Source: a virus
DNA length: 54,241 bases
IMG/VR virus record: IMGVR_UViG_3300048921_000323
Span: 1 to 54,241 of that record
Strand: one strand, 5' to 3'
Of this stretch, positions 15,050 through 22,077 are shown in pieces. Position 1 is the first letter of the stretch. The number at the start of each line of letters is the position of its first letter. Position numbers and translations under genes: made by a program. The notes beneath the pieces were generated by a model. The model had not been told where the DNA came from, ran no database searches, and was given only the letters and a program-made list of their open reading frames with translations.

Positions 15050-15341
15050 ACGACGCTCCGGCATCCGGATCTGCAAGTTGCTGGTACGCCTGGTTCCAGA
15101 CGTTGACCACCTCCTGCTGCAGCTCTTCCGGCCATGTGTTGATCGCCGCCAGCGACTTCTGCCCCGATTCCAAGAGCCGCTTGGATACCTCGCTCCGCTC
15201 GTGCCAGCAGCCCCAGGCCAGCACCTCGACGACCTGCTGCAGCGCCATCGTTCGTGCATTCAAGCGGCGGTGGCTGTCTTCCAGCGTCTTCAAGCGCTCT
15301 GCCACTGCCAACAAGCTGATCGGTTCGTTCCCTTGGTTCAT
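15027..15341 (-). CDS. Antisense gene in the early-right region
   Basis: A 104-residue helical protein encoded against PR. It has LLAVAERLKTLEDSHRRLNA followed by a second long helix and a C-terminal helix (EELQQEVVNVWNQAYQQLAD). AAGGAGG stands 7 nt before the ATG, an excellent site, but that site lies in one arm of a 17-bp inverted repeat (15341-15400) and would be buried in the mRNA. No family is known. Its location suggests a regulatory role in the lysis-lysogeny choice, which is inference. Confidence 0.65.
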   Translation of the reverse strand: MNQGNEPISLLAVAERLKTLEDSHRRLNARTMALQQVVEVLAWGCWHERSEVSKRLLESGQKSLAAINTWPEELQQEVVNVWNQAYQQLADPDAGASFIGIRPE

Positions 15342-15400
15342 GTCGCCCTCCTTGCGGGCTGTTCGTGTGGAAACAGCAGCCTACCGCAAGGAGGGCGACA
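15341..15400 (-). promoter_or_regulatory. 17-bp inverted repeat that sequesters a ribosome site
   Basis: 15341-15357 and 15384-15400 are perfect inverted repeats, with a further GCTGTT/AACAGC pair inside the 26-nt loop. In the minus-strand transcript the arm nearest the gene carries AAGGAGG, the Shine-Dalgarno of the gene at 15027-15341, paired to CCTCCTT. This would strongly block translation unless the hairpin is opened. Confidence 0.7.
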
Positions 15401-15486
15401 CCCTCATCCACCCCTGATCTGACCGTATCCATGGTGCCCATCGTGCGCCGCCGACGCCCAGGCGTCTCCAATCGAGAAGTCCGCCC

Positions 15487-15936
15487 ATGAATGTCTCCGA
15501 CGCCGCCTATGACACCGTCCACGAGTACCCCGGCGGCAGCGAGTCTCTCGCGCCCCGCATGTCCAAGGGGATGTCGGCCGCCACACTGCGCGGCAAGGTC
15601 AACCCGAACAACGACCGGAACCTGCTGAGCCTGCAGGAAGCCAACGAACTGATGGGGAAGTCCGGTGACTTCCGCATCCTGCACGCGATGGCGGCAGACC
15701 ACGGCTTCGTGGTGCAGCGGGTGGAGGCGCCGCAGTCGGGTTCGATGATCGGTGCGCTGCTGGCGGCCGCGCATGCCAAGGGCGATCTGTCGCAGCTGAT
15801 CGCTGATGCCCTGGCCGACGGCCAGATCAGCCCCAACGAGGCGGACGAGATCGGCCGGGCCTGTGCGCTGGTCCAGGCCGCGATCGTGCAGGTCGGCCAG
15901 CACGCTGACGCTGCGGCGGAGCGGGGTGGGGCATGA
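15487..15936 (+). CDS. CII-like regulator, Phage_CP76 family
   Basis: A 149-residue protein matching the CP76/YmfL group of phage regulators. It has YDTVHEYPGGSESLAPRM, then GKVNPNNDRNLLSLQEANEL and MAADHGFVVQ; the C-terminal half is a helical domain. Members act as CII-like activators of lysogeny genes. It is the third rightward gene after PR, the normal cII position, and directly precedes the replication genes. Confidence 0.85.
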   Translation: MNVSDAAYDTVHEYPGGSESLAPRMSKGMSAATLRGKVNPNNDRNLLSLQEANELMGKSGDFRILHAMAADHGFVVQRVEAPQSGSMIGALLAAAHAKGDLSQLIADALADGQISPNEADEIGRACALVQAAIVQVGQHADAAAERGGA

Positions 15937-16106
15937 CCGGTACCCAATCGCGCACGTCGCGCCGAGTTCGCAGGCTGCGGGCCACATCCTTCGCCCGAAG
16001 AGAGAACGGGCTTTTCGCGATGGATGCAACGGGCAAGGCAATGGTCAGCGTTCGTCAGCTCTGGCACATCGCCGGCGTTCTGCTGGTACTGAAGGGGGCT
16101 GCATGA
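15933..16106 (+). CDS. Small basic protein between cII and replication genes
   Basis: A 57-residue frame with ATGA overlaps to both neighbours (4 nt each), which supports translation. The N-terminus is very basic (SRTSRRVRRLRATSFARREN) and the C-terminus hydrophobic. No family is recognised. Confidence 0.6.
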   Translation: MTGTQSRTSRRVRRLRATSFARRENGLFAMDATGKAMVSVRQLWHIAGVLLVLKGAA

Positions 16107-16957
16107 GCGTCCAATTCTCGTGGCAGTCGGCCGTGACCAAGTCGAATCTGGAGGGCTCCACGAAGCTGGTGCTGCTGGTGATCGGCACCTACATGAATCA
16201 GCACGGTGATGGCGCTTTCCCGTCCTACAGAACCATCGCGGCGGGTGCATCGCTCAATCGTGCGACGGTCATCCGCCATGTCGAAATCGCGGTGTCACAG
16301 GGGTGGCTCAGGAAGCGCAGCCGCGTTCGTGTGGTTGGCGGATCCGGCCGCATCGAAGCCGACTCGAATACCTACCAGATCGCCTTTCCGGTGGTCGCGC
16401 AGGACGACCAGGGTAGTCGCACAGAACAACCACCCCTAGTCGCACAGGGCGACCACCCTAGTCGCGCAGGGCAACCAGGGGTGGTCGCGCAGGACGACCC
16501 TAACACCCCAGCTTTAACACCCCAAGGAACACAAGAACCCCCCGTACCCCCCAAGGGGGGCGAGGACGTGGGTTCGAAGTCGAAGGTGAAGCGTCCGAAG
16601 CGCGACGGCATCACCTTCCCCAAGTTCGTTGAGGCCTGTCGTGCGGCAGGGGAGCGGATGATCCGCGTTGATGACCCGATCTTCGATTTCGCCGAGGACG
16701 CCGGAATCCCGAAGGATTTCATCGCGCTGGCATGGCGCGAGTTCGCCATCAAGCACCGTGACAGCGGAAAGCAGCAGAAAGACTGGCGTGCACACTTCCG
16801 CGACGCAGTGCGCCGCAACTGGTTCAAGCTCTGGTGGTGTCCCGACGGCGGCGGCTGCGAGCTGACCACAGCTGGCGTGCAGGTGAAGCGTGAGCGTGAC
16901 GCCGAGCGGGAACGGGAGCGGCTGGAACAGCAGGCGCAGCAGGACCAGGCCGCATGA
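16103..16957 (+). CDS. Replication initiator, lambda O-like
   Basis: A 284-residue protein. The N-terminal 90 residues are a winged-helix module typical of phage O-type initiators (FPSYRTIAAGASLNRATVIR and a second helix). A linker repeats VAQDD/VAQGD-type units because its DNA carries iterons. The C-terminal domain (from about 165) includes FDFAEDAGIPKDFIALAWRE and resembles DnaT/helicase-loader regions, ending in an Arg/Glu-rich helix. It is followed by a DnaB helicase with a 4-nt overlap. It should bind the iterons inside its own gene and recruit the helicase. Confidence 0.8.
   Translation: MSVQFSWQSAVTKSNLEGSTKLVLLVIGTYMNQHGDGAFPSYRTIAAGASLNRATVIRHVEIAVSQGWLRKRSRVRVVGGSGRIEADSNTYQIAFPVVAQDDQGSRTEQPPLVAQGDHPSRAGQPGVVAQDDPNTPALTPQGTQEPPVPPKGGEDVGSKSKVKRPKRDGITFPKFVEACRAAGERMIRVDDPIFDFAEDAGIPKDFIALAWREFAIKHRDSGKQQKDWRAHFRDAVRRNWFKLWWCPDGGGCELTTAGVQVKRERDAERERERLEQQAQQDQAA
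16394..16500. repeat. Five iterons, candidate replication origin
   Basis: Five 17-bp copies close to GTCGCGCAGGACGACCA begin at 16394, 16416, 16439, 16461 and 16484, alternating 22 and 23 bp apart. The first and last, with the G that precedes each, form the palindrome GGTCG-N7-CGACC. They are followed by the direct repeat TAACACCCCA (twice, 16501-16524) and a less GC-rich stretch that could unwind. As in lambda, the array lies inside the initiator gene. Confidence 0.8.
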
Positions 16958-18438
16958 TCGCGATGCCCGACTACCTGGACGATGTCGCCCAGCTGCGCAT
17001 GCCGCCCCATTCGGTGCCGGCCGAGCAGTCAGTGATTGGCGCGCTGCTGCTGGTGAGCGAATCGCTGGCCCAGGTCCGCGACCAGCTGGCGCCGGAGGAC
17101 TTCTACCGCCGCGAGCATCAGCTGATCTACCAAGGCATCTGCGGCGTGGCAGACCTGAAGCGGGAGATCGACGTGGTAACCGTGGGCGACTGGATCACGG
17201 CCAACGTGGAGAGCGGCGCGCAGGGACTGATTGCCACGGTGTACGAGCTGGCCGGTTCGACGCCCTCGGCCGCCAACGTCCGCGCATACGCCGACATCGT
17301 GCGCAACAAGGCGTTGCTGCGGCAGCTGATCGACACCACCACGGAGATCGCAGACAGCGCCTACCAGGCCAGCGACGACGAGGCGGAGGAGGTGGTATCT
17401 GCCTCGGCGACGAAGCTGGCCAGCCTGACCGTGAAGTCGAGCGGCAACGGCGGACTGGTGATGGTGCGCAGTGGCGCCCAGAAGGCTTGGGACGAGATGG
17501 AGGCGCGCTTTCACGGCGAAGGGAACCTCGGCATCGCGCCGAAGTGGAGCAGCGTGCGCCGCAAGATCCCTGGCCTGGAACCCACAGACCTCATGGTTCT
17601 GGCGGCTCGCCCATCGATGGGGAAGACCGCCTTGGCCCTGAACTGGATCGAGGACGCCGCGGCCGGCGGCCGGCACTGCGCCTTCTTCAGCTTGGAGATG
17701 TCCGCGGCACAGCTGAGCATGCGGATGATGGCAGCGCACGCCGGCGTCGACCTGAGTCGCATGCGTGAAAAGGGCGCGCTCTCGGACGAAGAGTGGGCGC
17801 GCCTGTCGTATGCGAGGAACTACATGCAATCACTGCCCCTCGCGATCGACGACTGCGGCCATCTCTCGGTGGACGCCATGGCTGCGCGCGCGGCGCGTAT
17901 GCACTCCAAGGTGCCAGGTGGCTTGGGCCTGATCGCGGTGGACTATCTGCAGCTGCTGAGCGGGAAGCCGAAGTCGGAGAACCGAACGGCGGAGGTGTCC
18001 TACATCTCCCGCCAGCTGAAGGGTCTGGCCAAGGACTTGGGATGCCCAGTTATCGCGCTCTCCCAGCTCAATCGTGGGTTGGAAGCTCGGACCGACAAGC
18101 GCCCGGGCATGGCGGACCTGCGCGAGTCCGGCGCCATCGAGCAGGACGCCGATGTGATCGCCTTCCTGTATCGGGACGACTACTACACCAAGGAAGCCTG
18201 CGGCGCGCCCGGAATCTCCGAGCTGATCGTGGCGAAGAACCGCCAAGGCGAGACGGGCACCTGCTACCTGCAACACCGCCTGCAGTGCAGCTCCTTCGAC
18301 GACTACACCGGGCCGCGTCCGAACTACACCGTCAAGGTCGCCGCGGCGTCCGCCGGCGGACAGGACGACTTCGATCTGCCGAAGCCGCGCGGGCGCCGCC
18401 GTAGCAGCCGTGACATGGCCGTAGGAGACGACGAATGA
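16954..18438 (+). CDS. dnaB: Replicative DNA helicase
   Basis: A 494-residue DnaB-family helicase. The N-terminal domain starts with PHSVPAEQSVIGALLL; the Walker A motif ARPSMGKT is at 218-225, SLEMS near 246-250, Walker B in GLIAVDYLQLL near 324-334, and a Q/R finger region in ALSQLNRGLE. Length is close to the bacterial enzyme. It starts within the last codon of the initiator gene (ATGA), so both are made together. It should drive phage fork progression. Confidence 0.95.
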   Translation: MIAMPDYLDDVAQLRMPPHSVPAEQSVIGALLLVSESLAQVRDQLAPEDFYRREHQLIYQGICGVADLKREIDVVTVGDWITANVESGAQGLIATVYELAGSTPSAANVRAYADIVRNKALLRQLIDTTTEIADSAYQASDDEAEEVVSASATKLASLTVKSSGNGGLVMVRSGAQKAWDEMEARFHGEGNLGIAPKWSSVRRKIPGLEPTDLMVLAARPSMGKTALALNWIEDAAAGGRHCAFFSLEMSAAQLSMRMMAAHAGVDLSRMREKGALSDEEWARLSYARNYMQSLPLAIDDCGHLSVDAMAARAARMHSKVPGGLGLIAVDYLQLLSGKPKSENRTAEVSYISRQLKGLAKDLGCPVIALSQLNRGLEARTDKRPGMADLRESGAIEQDADVIAFLYRDDYYTKEACGAPGISELIVAKNRQGETGTCYLQHRLQCSSFDDYTGPRPNYTVKVAAASAGGQDDFDLPKPRGRRRSSRDMAVGDDE

Positions 18439-18989
18439 ACACGACTGCCCTGGCCAAGGCCAAGAAGAAACTGCGCACTCGGGACGTAAACCTGGAGGTG
18501 CGCAAGCTGGTGGACCCCGATACCGGCGAGATGATCGGCGCGCTGGTGCCGGCACATCCGGTTGACCAACGGTCCCTGCGTGAGCGCAAGTTCGGCACGG
18601 GCCGGCTGCTGCGGGCGACGCTGCGCCAGGACCGCAACCCGAAGTTCTACCGCAAGGCCCACGTCTTGGCCGGCTGGCTGGCCGACAACGTAGAGGCGTT
18701 CACCGGCCTGTCCCAACACGACGCGCTGAAGAAGCTGCAGGAAGAGTCCGGCATCGGCTGCGAGGCCGTCGAATACGACCTGCCCGGCATCGGGAAGCTC
18801 ACCCGCACCGAGGCGGAATCGCTGAACTTCGCTGACATGGACGAGGGCCGCTGGAACGAGCTGTGGGACGGCGGTACCGGTGACGGCGGTTGGATCGGCT
18901 GGCTGCGCCGTGAGGTGTTCGGGGGTCTGGCCGCAGAGAGTCGCGAGGCCGTCGAGCTGATCATCCAGAAGCCCCGGGAGGGTTGCTGA
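18435..18989 (+). CDS. DUF1367 family protein
   Basis: A 184-residue protein fitting DUF1367: RSLRERKFGTGRLLRATLRQ, then RNPKFYRKAHVLAGWLADN, a helix with ALKKLQEESGIG, and ESLNFADMDEGRWNELWDG near the C-terminus. The family is common next to phage replication genes and has no established function. It overlaps dnaB by 4 nt. Confidence 0.75.
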   Translation: MNTTALAKAKKKLRTRDVNLEVRKLVDPDTGEMIGALVPAHPVDQRSLRERKFGTGRLLRATLRQDRNPKFYRKAHVLAGWLADNVEAFTGLSQHDALKKLQEESGIGCEAVEYDLPGIGKLTRTEAESLNFADMDEGRWNELWDGGTGDGGWIGWLRREVFGGLAAESREAVELIIQKPREGC

Positions 18990-18997
18990 TGCTGTTG

Positions 18998-19591
18998 CTA
19001 TTCGGCGCCCCCCAAAGTCGCGCGCAGCTGCTCGATAGCCAGATCACAGGCGTCGAGTGCGTGGGTCATGTGCCGGATGTACTGGGCGCTATGCTCCCCC
19101 CAGAGAAGTCCTCCTTGCGCCAGCTCGCGGGCTTCCTGCAGGTGAAAAAGAGCGGACGTAACGGCATCCGACGGGCGGCCGAGCGTATGAAGCGCGGGCG
19201 CGACGTCCCAGAGTGCTTGCGGGATGGTGATGTTCGGGATGGGCTTGCCCTGGGTTTCATGGAATGGCTCGCGCACCTTGTTCGGGGCCTTCAACAGACG
19301 ATTACGCAGCTCTCTCACTTCTCGCAGCACGACAACCCCGAGACTCTTGGCGGCGGACGCGTTGGCCACTTTGCGGTCGGCTCTCTCCACTTGCCGCTGC
19401 CACATGGCGATACCAATGGCAGCGAGTATCGCCAGCACGCTACCAACGGCCTGTACCCACGCGGGCCATTCGATGCTTGCCTTGGCGGGACCAGGGTGAT
19501 CAGACATCAATGCCCAGGCAAGAAACGCGCCGAAACCGAAGCACATCGCGCTAACCACCAGCGAATCCTTGCCGAGTTTGGACCTTTCCAT
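18998..19591 (-). CDS. Membrane-anchored accessory protein on opposite strand
   Basis: A 197-residue protein read against the replication operon. It has two hydrophobic segments (about 9-30, and 46-63 in VQAVGSVLAILAAIGIAMWQ), then a basic coiled coil and a helical cytoplasmic domain. The layout and parts of the C-terminal domain recall the protein at 6288-6974. It sits between complete operon genes, as expected for a moron. Base composition is somewhat less GC-rich than its neighbours. No function is known. Confidence 0.65.
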   Translation of the reverse strand: MERSKLGKDSLVVSAMCFGFGAFLAWALMSDHPGPAKASIEWPAWVQAVGSVLAILAAIGIAMWQRQVERADRKVANASAAKSLGVVVLREVRELRNRLLKAPNKVREPFHETQGKPIPNITIPQALWDVAPALHTLGRPSDAVTSALFHLQEARELAQGGLLWGEHSAQYIRHMTHALDACDLAIEQLRATLGGAE

Positions 19592-19653
19592 TTGCGTTCC
19601 ATGGGGTGCGATGGGCCGATTCTATTGCAATGGCCTCAGATGGGGGCGCGCTG

Positions 19654-20067
19654 ATGAGGCGTGCCATGAAAGCCCCCTCGAAGGTTGAGCTGGCGTATCA
19701 GGACGCCGCTCGGGCACTTGGGTGCGTGGTCTGCCGCTGGCGGCACGCTGCCGGCCTGCAGCGCGGCATCGGCTGTGGTGCGGTCCGGATCCACCACCGG
19801 AACGTCGGCGACCTGCATGGCCAGAAGCAGATCGGCCAGCACGCCGTGGTCGCCATGGGCGACTGGCATCACCAGGGCATCCCGATGCCCGGCAAGAGCG
19901 GTAAGGCCATGTACGCCGTCTATGGGCCCAGCTTCCAGGAGCAGGCGCGCGAGTTCCGCATGTGGACGCTCGACGCGCTGCCCGGCCTTGGCCGCGGAAC
20001 CGAGGCATGGCAGGCCTATCAGGACCAACTACTCCAGCAGTCAGCACTGAAGGACGCAGCAGCATGA
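19654..20067 (+). CDS. Ref-type recombination enhancement nuclease
   Basis: A protein of about 137 residues resembling Ref of phage P1, a RecA-dependent HNH nuclease. It has a Cys pair in ALGCVVCRW, the histidine-rich RIHHRNVGDLHG, and a core HAVVAMGDWHHQGIPMPGKS with a downstream YGPSFQEQAREF. It could cut at RecA-made D-loops and support recombination. The start is uncertain: 19654 is used, but ATG 19666 has GAGG 6 nt upstream. Confidence 0.75.
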   Translation: MRRAMKAPSKVELAYQDAARALGCVVCRWRHAAGLQRGIGCGAVRIHHRNVGDLHGQKQIGQHAVVAMGDWHHQGIPMPGKSGKAMYAVYGPSFQEQAREFRMWTLDALPGLGRGTEAWQAYQDQLLQQSALKDAAA

Positions 20068-20252
20068 ACGACGAAAAGCGATACGCGACCGCCCACGAAC
20101 AGGGCAGGGCAGCCCGCCGCGGCGGTAAGCCGCGCAGCGCCAACCCGTACCAGGGCAGCACCAAGCTGGTACGCGACCTGCACGAGCAGCACGAACTCGG
20201 CTGGCTGGCGCAGGACAGCGAGAACGCGGCCGCGCGCCGGAGGGCACGATGA
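20064..20252 (+). CDS. Rmf/CrpP-like small protein
   Basis: A 62-residue basic protein with AHEQGRAARRGGKPRSANPY, the signature of small proteins grouped with ribosome modulation factor and CrpP. Some family members bind ribosomes; CrpP has been linked to fluoroquinolone modification. Which activity, if any, applies here cannot be read from the sequence. It overlaps the ref stop and the rusA start by 4 nt each. Confidence 0.65.
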   Translation: MNDEKRYATAHEQGRAARRGGKPRSANPYQGSTKLVRDLHEQHELGWLAQDSENAAARRRAR

Positions 20253-20719
20253 GCATCAACCTGACCCTGCCATACCCCATCAGCGCAAACCGCTACTGGG
20301 CGACCCGAGTGATCAAACGGAAGGGTGCCAAGTTTTCGACCGCGATGACCTATGTGACGCCCGAGGCAGAGCGTTACAAGCGCGACGTGCGGTTGATCGC
20401 CGCGACAGCGGGCATCTACGCGCCGCTCCCGGGCCGTATGGCGTTGCTGGTCCGCCTGTTCCCCAATCGGCCACAGGACTGGGCAAAGCGTGCGCGTCGC
20501 GATCCTGGTGGCTGGGATGACACGGTCCAGTGCATTGACCTCGGCAACTGCGAGAAGGTGCTGTCCGATGCCCTGAACGGCGTTGTCTGGGCAGACGACA
20601 AGCAGCTGCGGCGGATCGTCCTGGAGCGGATGGAGCCAGACGAGCGCGGCGCGCGCCTGGAGGTGGCGATCGAACCGGTGGCCGCGGCGCCCTCGCTGCT
20701 GGATGGCCTGGCTGCATGA
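20249..20719 (+). CDS. rusA: RusA Holliday-junction resolvase
   Basis: A 156-residue RusA-family endonuclease, which cuts four-way DNA junctions. It has the N-terminal LTLPYPISANRYW, a variable middle, and the acidic core CIDLGNCEKVLSDALNGVVW followed by ADDKQL, carrying the metal-binding Asp residues. Length is normal for the family. It lies in the rightward operon with ref and a late regulator, a common order in lambdoid phages. Confidence 0.92.
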   Translation: MSINLTLPYPISANRYWATRVIKRKGAKFSTAMTYVTPEAERYKRDVRLIAATAGIYAPLPGRMALLVRLFPNRPQDWAKRARRDPGGWDDTVQCIDLGNCEKVLSDALNGVVWADDKQLRRIVLERMEPDERGARLEVAIEPVAAAPSLLDGLAA

Positions 20720-20940
20720 CCGACAGCGAGGCGATCAGCAACCTGCGGCTGCGAAAGCGGTACAGCCTGCAGCTCCGCAGGCACGGCCGGTGCTGGGCTT
20801 GCCAGTTCCGGCAGCAGGGCGCCGATGGGTACCACTGCAAGGGCTTCACCGCGCGGCAAGGCAGCTGCGATACCGACGGGCGCCTGCCCGTGTTCCGATT
20901 CGATGCTGCCGTACTGGAGGGCCTGCGCGATGCGCAATAA
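20716..20940 (+). CDS. Cys-rich mini-protein
   Basis: A 74-residue basic protein with CWAC, and further Cys at YHCKG and GSCDTDG, giving a possible zinc-binding site. It overlaps rusA by 4 nt and the next gene by 11 nt. No family is recognised. Confidence 0.55.
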   Translation: MTDSEAISNLRLRKRYSLQLRRHGRCWACQFRQQGADGYHCKGFTARQGSCDTDGRLPVFRFDAAVLEGLRDAQ

Positions 20941-21463
20941 CGATCCGCTGACCGAGCAACTCCGCCGCTGGGGCCACGCCCAGGTGAACCGTTTCGCGCT
21001 GAGCCGCGCCGACCGGAGCGTGCACGTGCTGGACAAGGTTCGCGACCACGCCCCGCTGACCCGGGAGCGGGCGATGCAGGACCTGGTGGGGCGGGACGGG
21101 GAATCCCGCCGCCGCTTCATGGCCGCGCGCTCCGGGGTGCAGGGCATGCAGATGCTGCCGACCTGGGCCGTCGACCCGGTGCGCGCGGCCAATGATGCTG
21201 ACAAGCCGCACGACAACGCGGAGATCGCGGTGGATATGGGTACGCCTGACGAGCTGCGCTGGGTTGATCGGGCGCTGGCATCGATGGCGCGGCAGTACCC
21301 GATGCGTGCGCTGATCCTCCGCACGGAGTTCACTGTTTCGGCCAGCCAGGCGGTGAAGGCGCGGATGGTGGCTGAGCAGTACGGTGGGACTTTGACATTG
21401 AGGCAATATCGGTACGAACTGCAAAAGGCGATGCACTGGTTTCAGGGCCGGCTTGCCGCATAG
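20930..21463 (+). CDS. Probable late-gene regulator (antiterminator Q-like)
   Basis: A 177-residue helical protein placed just upstream of the candidate late promoter and its hairpin, the classical Q position. The C-terminal 70 residues look like a helix-turn-helix/sigma-region-4 type fold (ALASMARQYPMRALILRTEF and a final amphipathic helix with QKAMHWFQGRL). It may belong to DUF1133-like antitermination proteins. The family call is tentative; the context is the stronger argument. Confidence 0.55.
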   Translation: MRNNDPLTEQLRRWGHAQVNRFALSRADRSVHVLDKVRDHAPLTRERAMQDLVGRDGESRRRFMAARSGVQGMQMLPTWAVDPVRAANDADKPHDNAEIAVDMGTPDELRWVDRALASMARQYPMRALILRTEFTVSASQAVKARMVAEQYGGTLTLRQYRYELQKAMHWFQGRLAA

Positions 21464-21494
21464 ACTCAGGACTCCGCCCAAAGGAGTGACCGGT

Positions 21495-21689
21495 ATGCGA
21501 GGCAAGTGTCCAAAGTGCGAGAAGCTGGTTATGCATGTGAATACCGATGCCATCGAGGTCCGCAGCGGAGGCAGAACTTTCGCTGGCGTGACGTTCAACT
21601 GCCCTTATTGCTCTACGGTTCTATCAACCTCGATGGATCCATTGGTTCTGCACAACCAGGTCCTGGCGACGATCCAACAAAAGCGTTGA
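21495..21689 (+). CDS. Small zinc-ribbon protein
   Basis: A 64-residue protein with CPKCEK near the start and CPYCST about 32 residues later, a two-pair zinc ribbon. AAGGAG precedes the ATG at 21495 by 9 nt. Its stop codon overlaps the -35 box of the putative late promoter. Function is unknown; it might be a transcription accessory factor. Confidence 0.65.
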   Translation: MRGKCPKCEKLVMHVNTDAIEVRSGGRTFAGVTFNCPYCSTVLSTSMDPLVLHNQVLATIQQKR

Positions 21690-21715
21690 CAAGTGACGTC
21701 ATAGAATGGTCTGAT
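21686..21715 (+). promoter_or_regulatory. Candidate late promoter PR'
   Basis: TTGACA (-35, 21686-21691) matches consensus exactly; 18 nt later TCTGAT (21710-21715) is a moderate -10. It lies after the Q-like gene and before a hairpin and the lysis genes. Confidence 0.5.
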
Positions 21716-21740
21716 TCTGCAACTGTCAAGAATTGTCCCC

Positions 21741-21767
21741 GAAGCCCTGGCCAAAAGCCGGGGCTTC
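21741..21767 (+). terminator. Hairpin downstream of PR' (tR'-like)
   Basis: GAAGCCCTGGC pairs with GCCGGGGCTTC over 11 bp with one wobble and a 5-nt loop. Only a weak T-rich tract follows. Its place about 20 nt downstream of the predicted late start fits a pause or terminator that a Q protein overrides. Confidence 0.5.
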
Positions 21768-21843
21768 TGCGTTCCTGACCCCCAACACCGATTGACCACC
21801 GAGCGACCAGGCCTGAACACCTCGCCGAGAGGCGACAAGGGCC

Positions 21844-21897
21844 GGCACCTACTCCGGGGCGGAGAGCGGCTGGGTCCATGACCCCAGCCAAGGTGCC
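21844..21897 (+). ncRNA. 54-nt predicted three-way-junction RNA
   Basis: An outer 7-bp helix GGCACCT/AGGTGCC encloses two hairpins: CTCCG/CGGAG (852-864) and GGCTGGGTC/GACCCCAGCC (868-889, one bulged C). A GAGA-loop hairpin TCGCC/GGCGA lies just before it (near 21820). There is no gene between 21690 and 21988. Purpose unknown: perhaps a leader element or a relic of a tRNA-like molecule. Confidence 0.45.
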
Positions 21898-21988
21898 TAT
21901 CCAGCGGTGGTGATCGGCCTTCTACGCCCGCGGCCCCCCGGACCAACCATGTCAATTCGCACCAGCCGGTAGCGGGGCGGGCACCTTT

Positions 21989-22063
21989 TGCAGCGTGGAG
22001 AAGAGGCATCTCGCCGGGCTCATAACCCGGAGGTCGCCCGTTCGAATCGGGCCGCTGCTACCA
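21989..22063 (+). tRNA. Initiator-like tRNA-Met(CAT)
   Basis: A full 75-nt cloverleaf with encoded CCA. Acceptor TGCAGCG/CGCTGCT leaves 1:72 as a T-T mismatch. The D stem is GAGA/TCTC with a 7-nt loop. The anticodon arm CCGGG-CTCATAA-CCCGG reads CAT, the variable loop is AGGTC, and the T arm is GCCCG-TTCGAAT-CGGGC. The unpaired 1:72 position, the three consecutive G:C pairs of the anticodon stem and the A11:T24 pair are the classical initiator-tRNA hallmarks. It ends 14 nt before the endolysin start. Confidence 0.85.
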
Positions 22064-22077
22064 ACCACGGAGACACC

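Noticed and set aside
14560-16041. 493-codon minus-strand frame across cro and cII
   Set aside because: It runs antisense to well-supported genes and lacks a plausible protein pattern; only the short 15027-15341 gene on that strand has a ribosome site.
16394-16500. Possible CRISPR-like array
   Set aside because: Repeats are 17 bp with only about 5-6 bp between them and lie inside a coding gene, so they are iterons and not repeat-spacer units.
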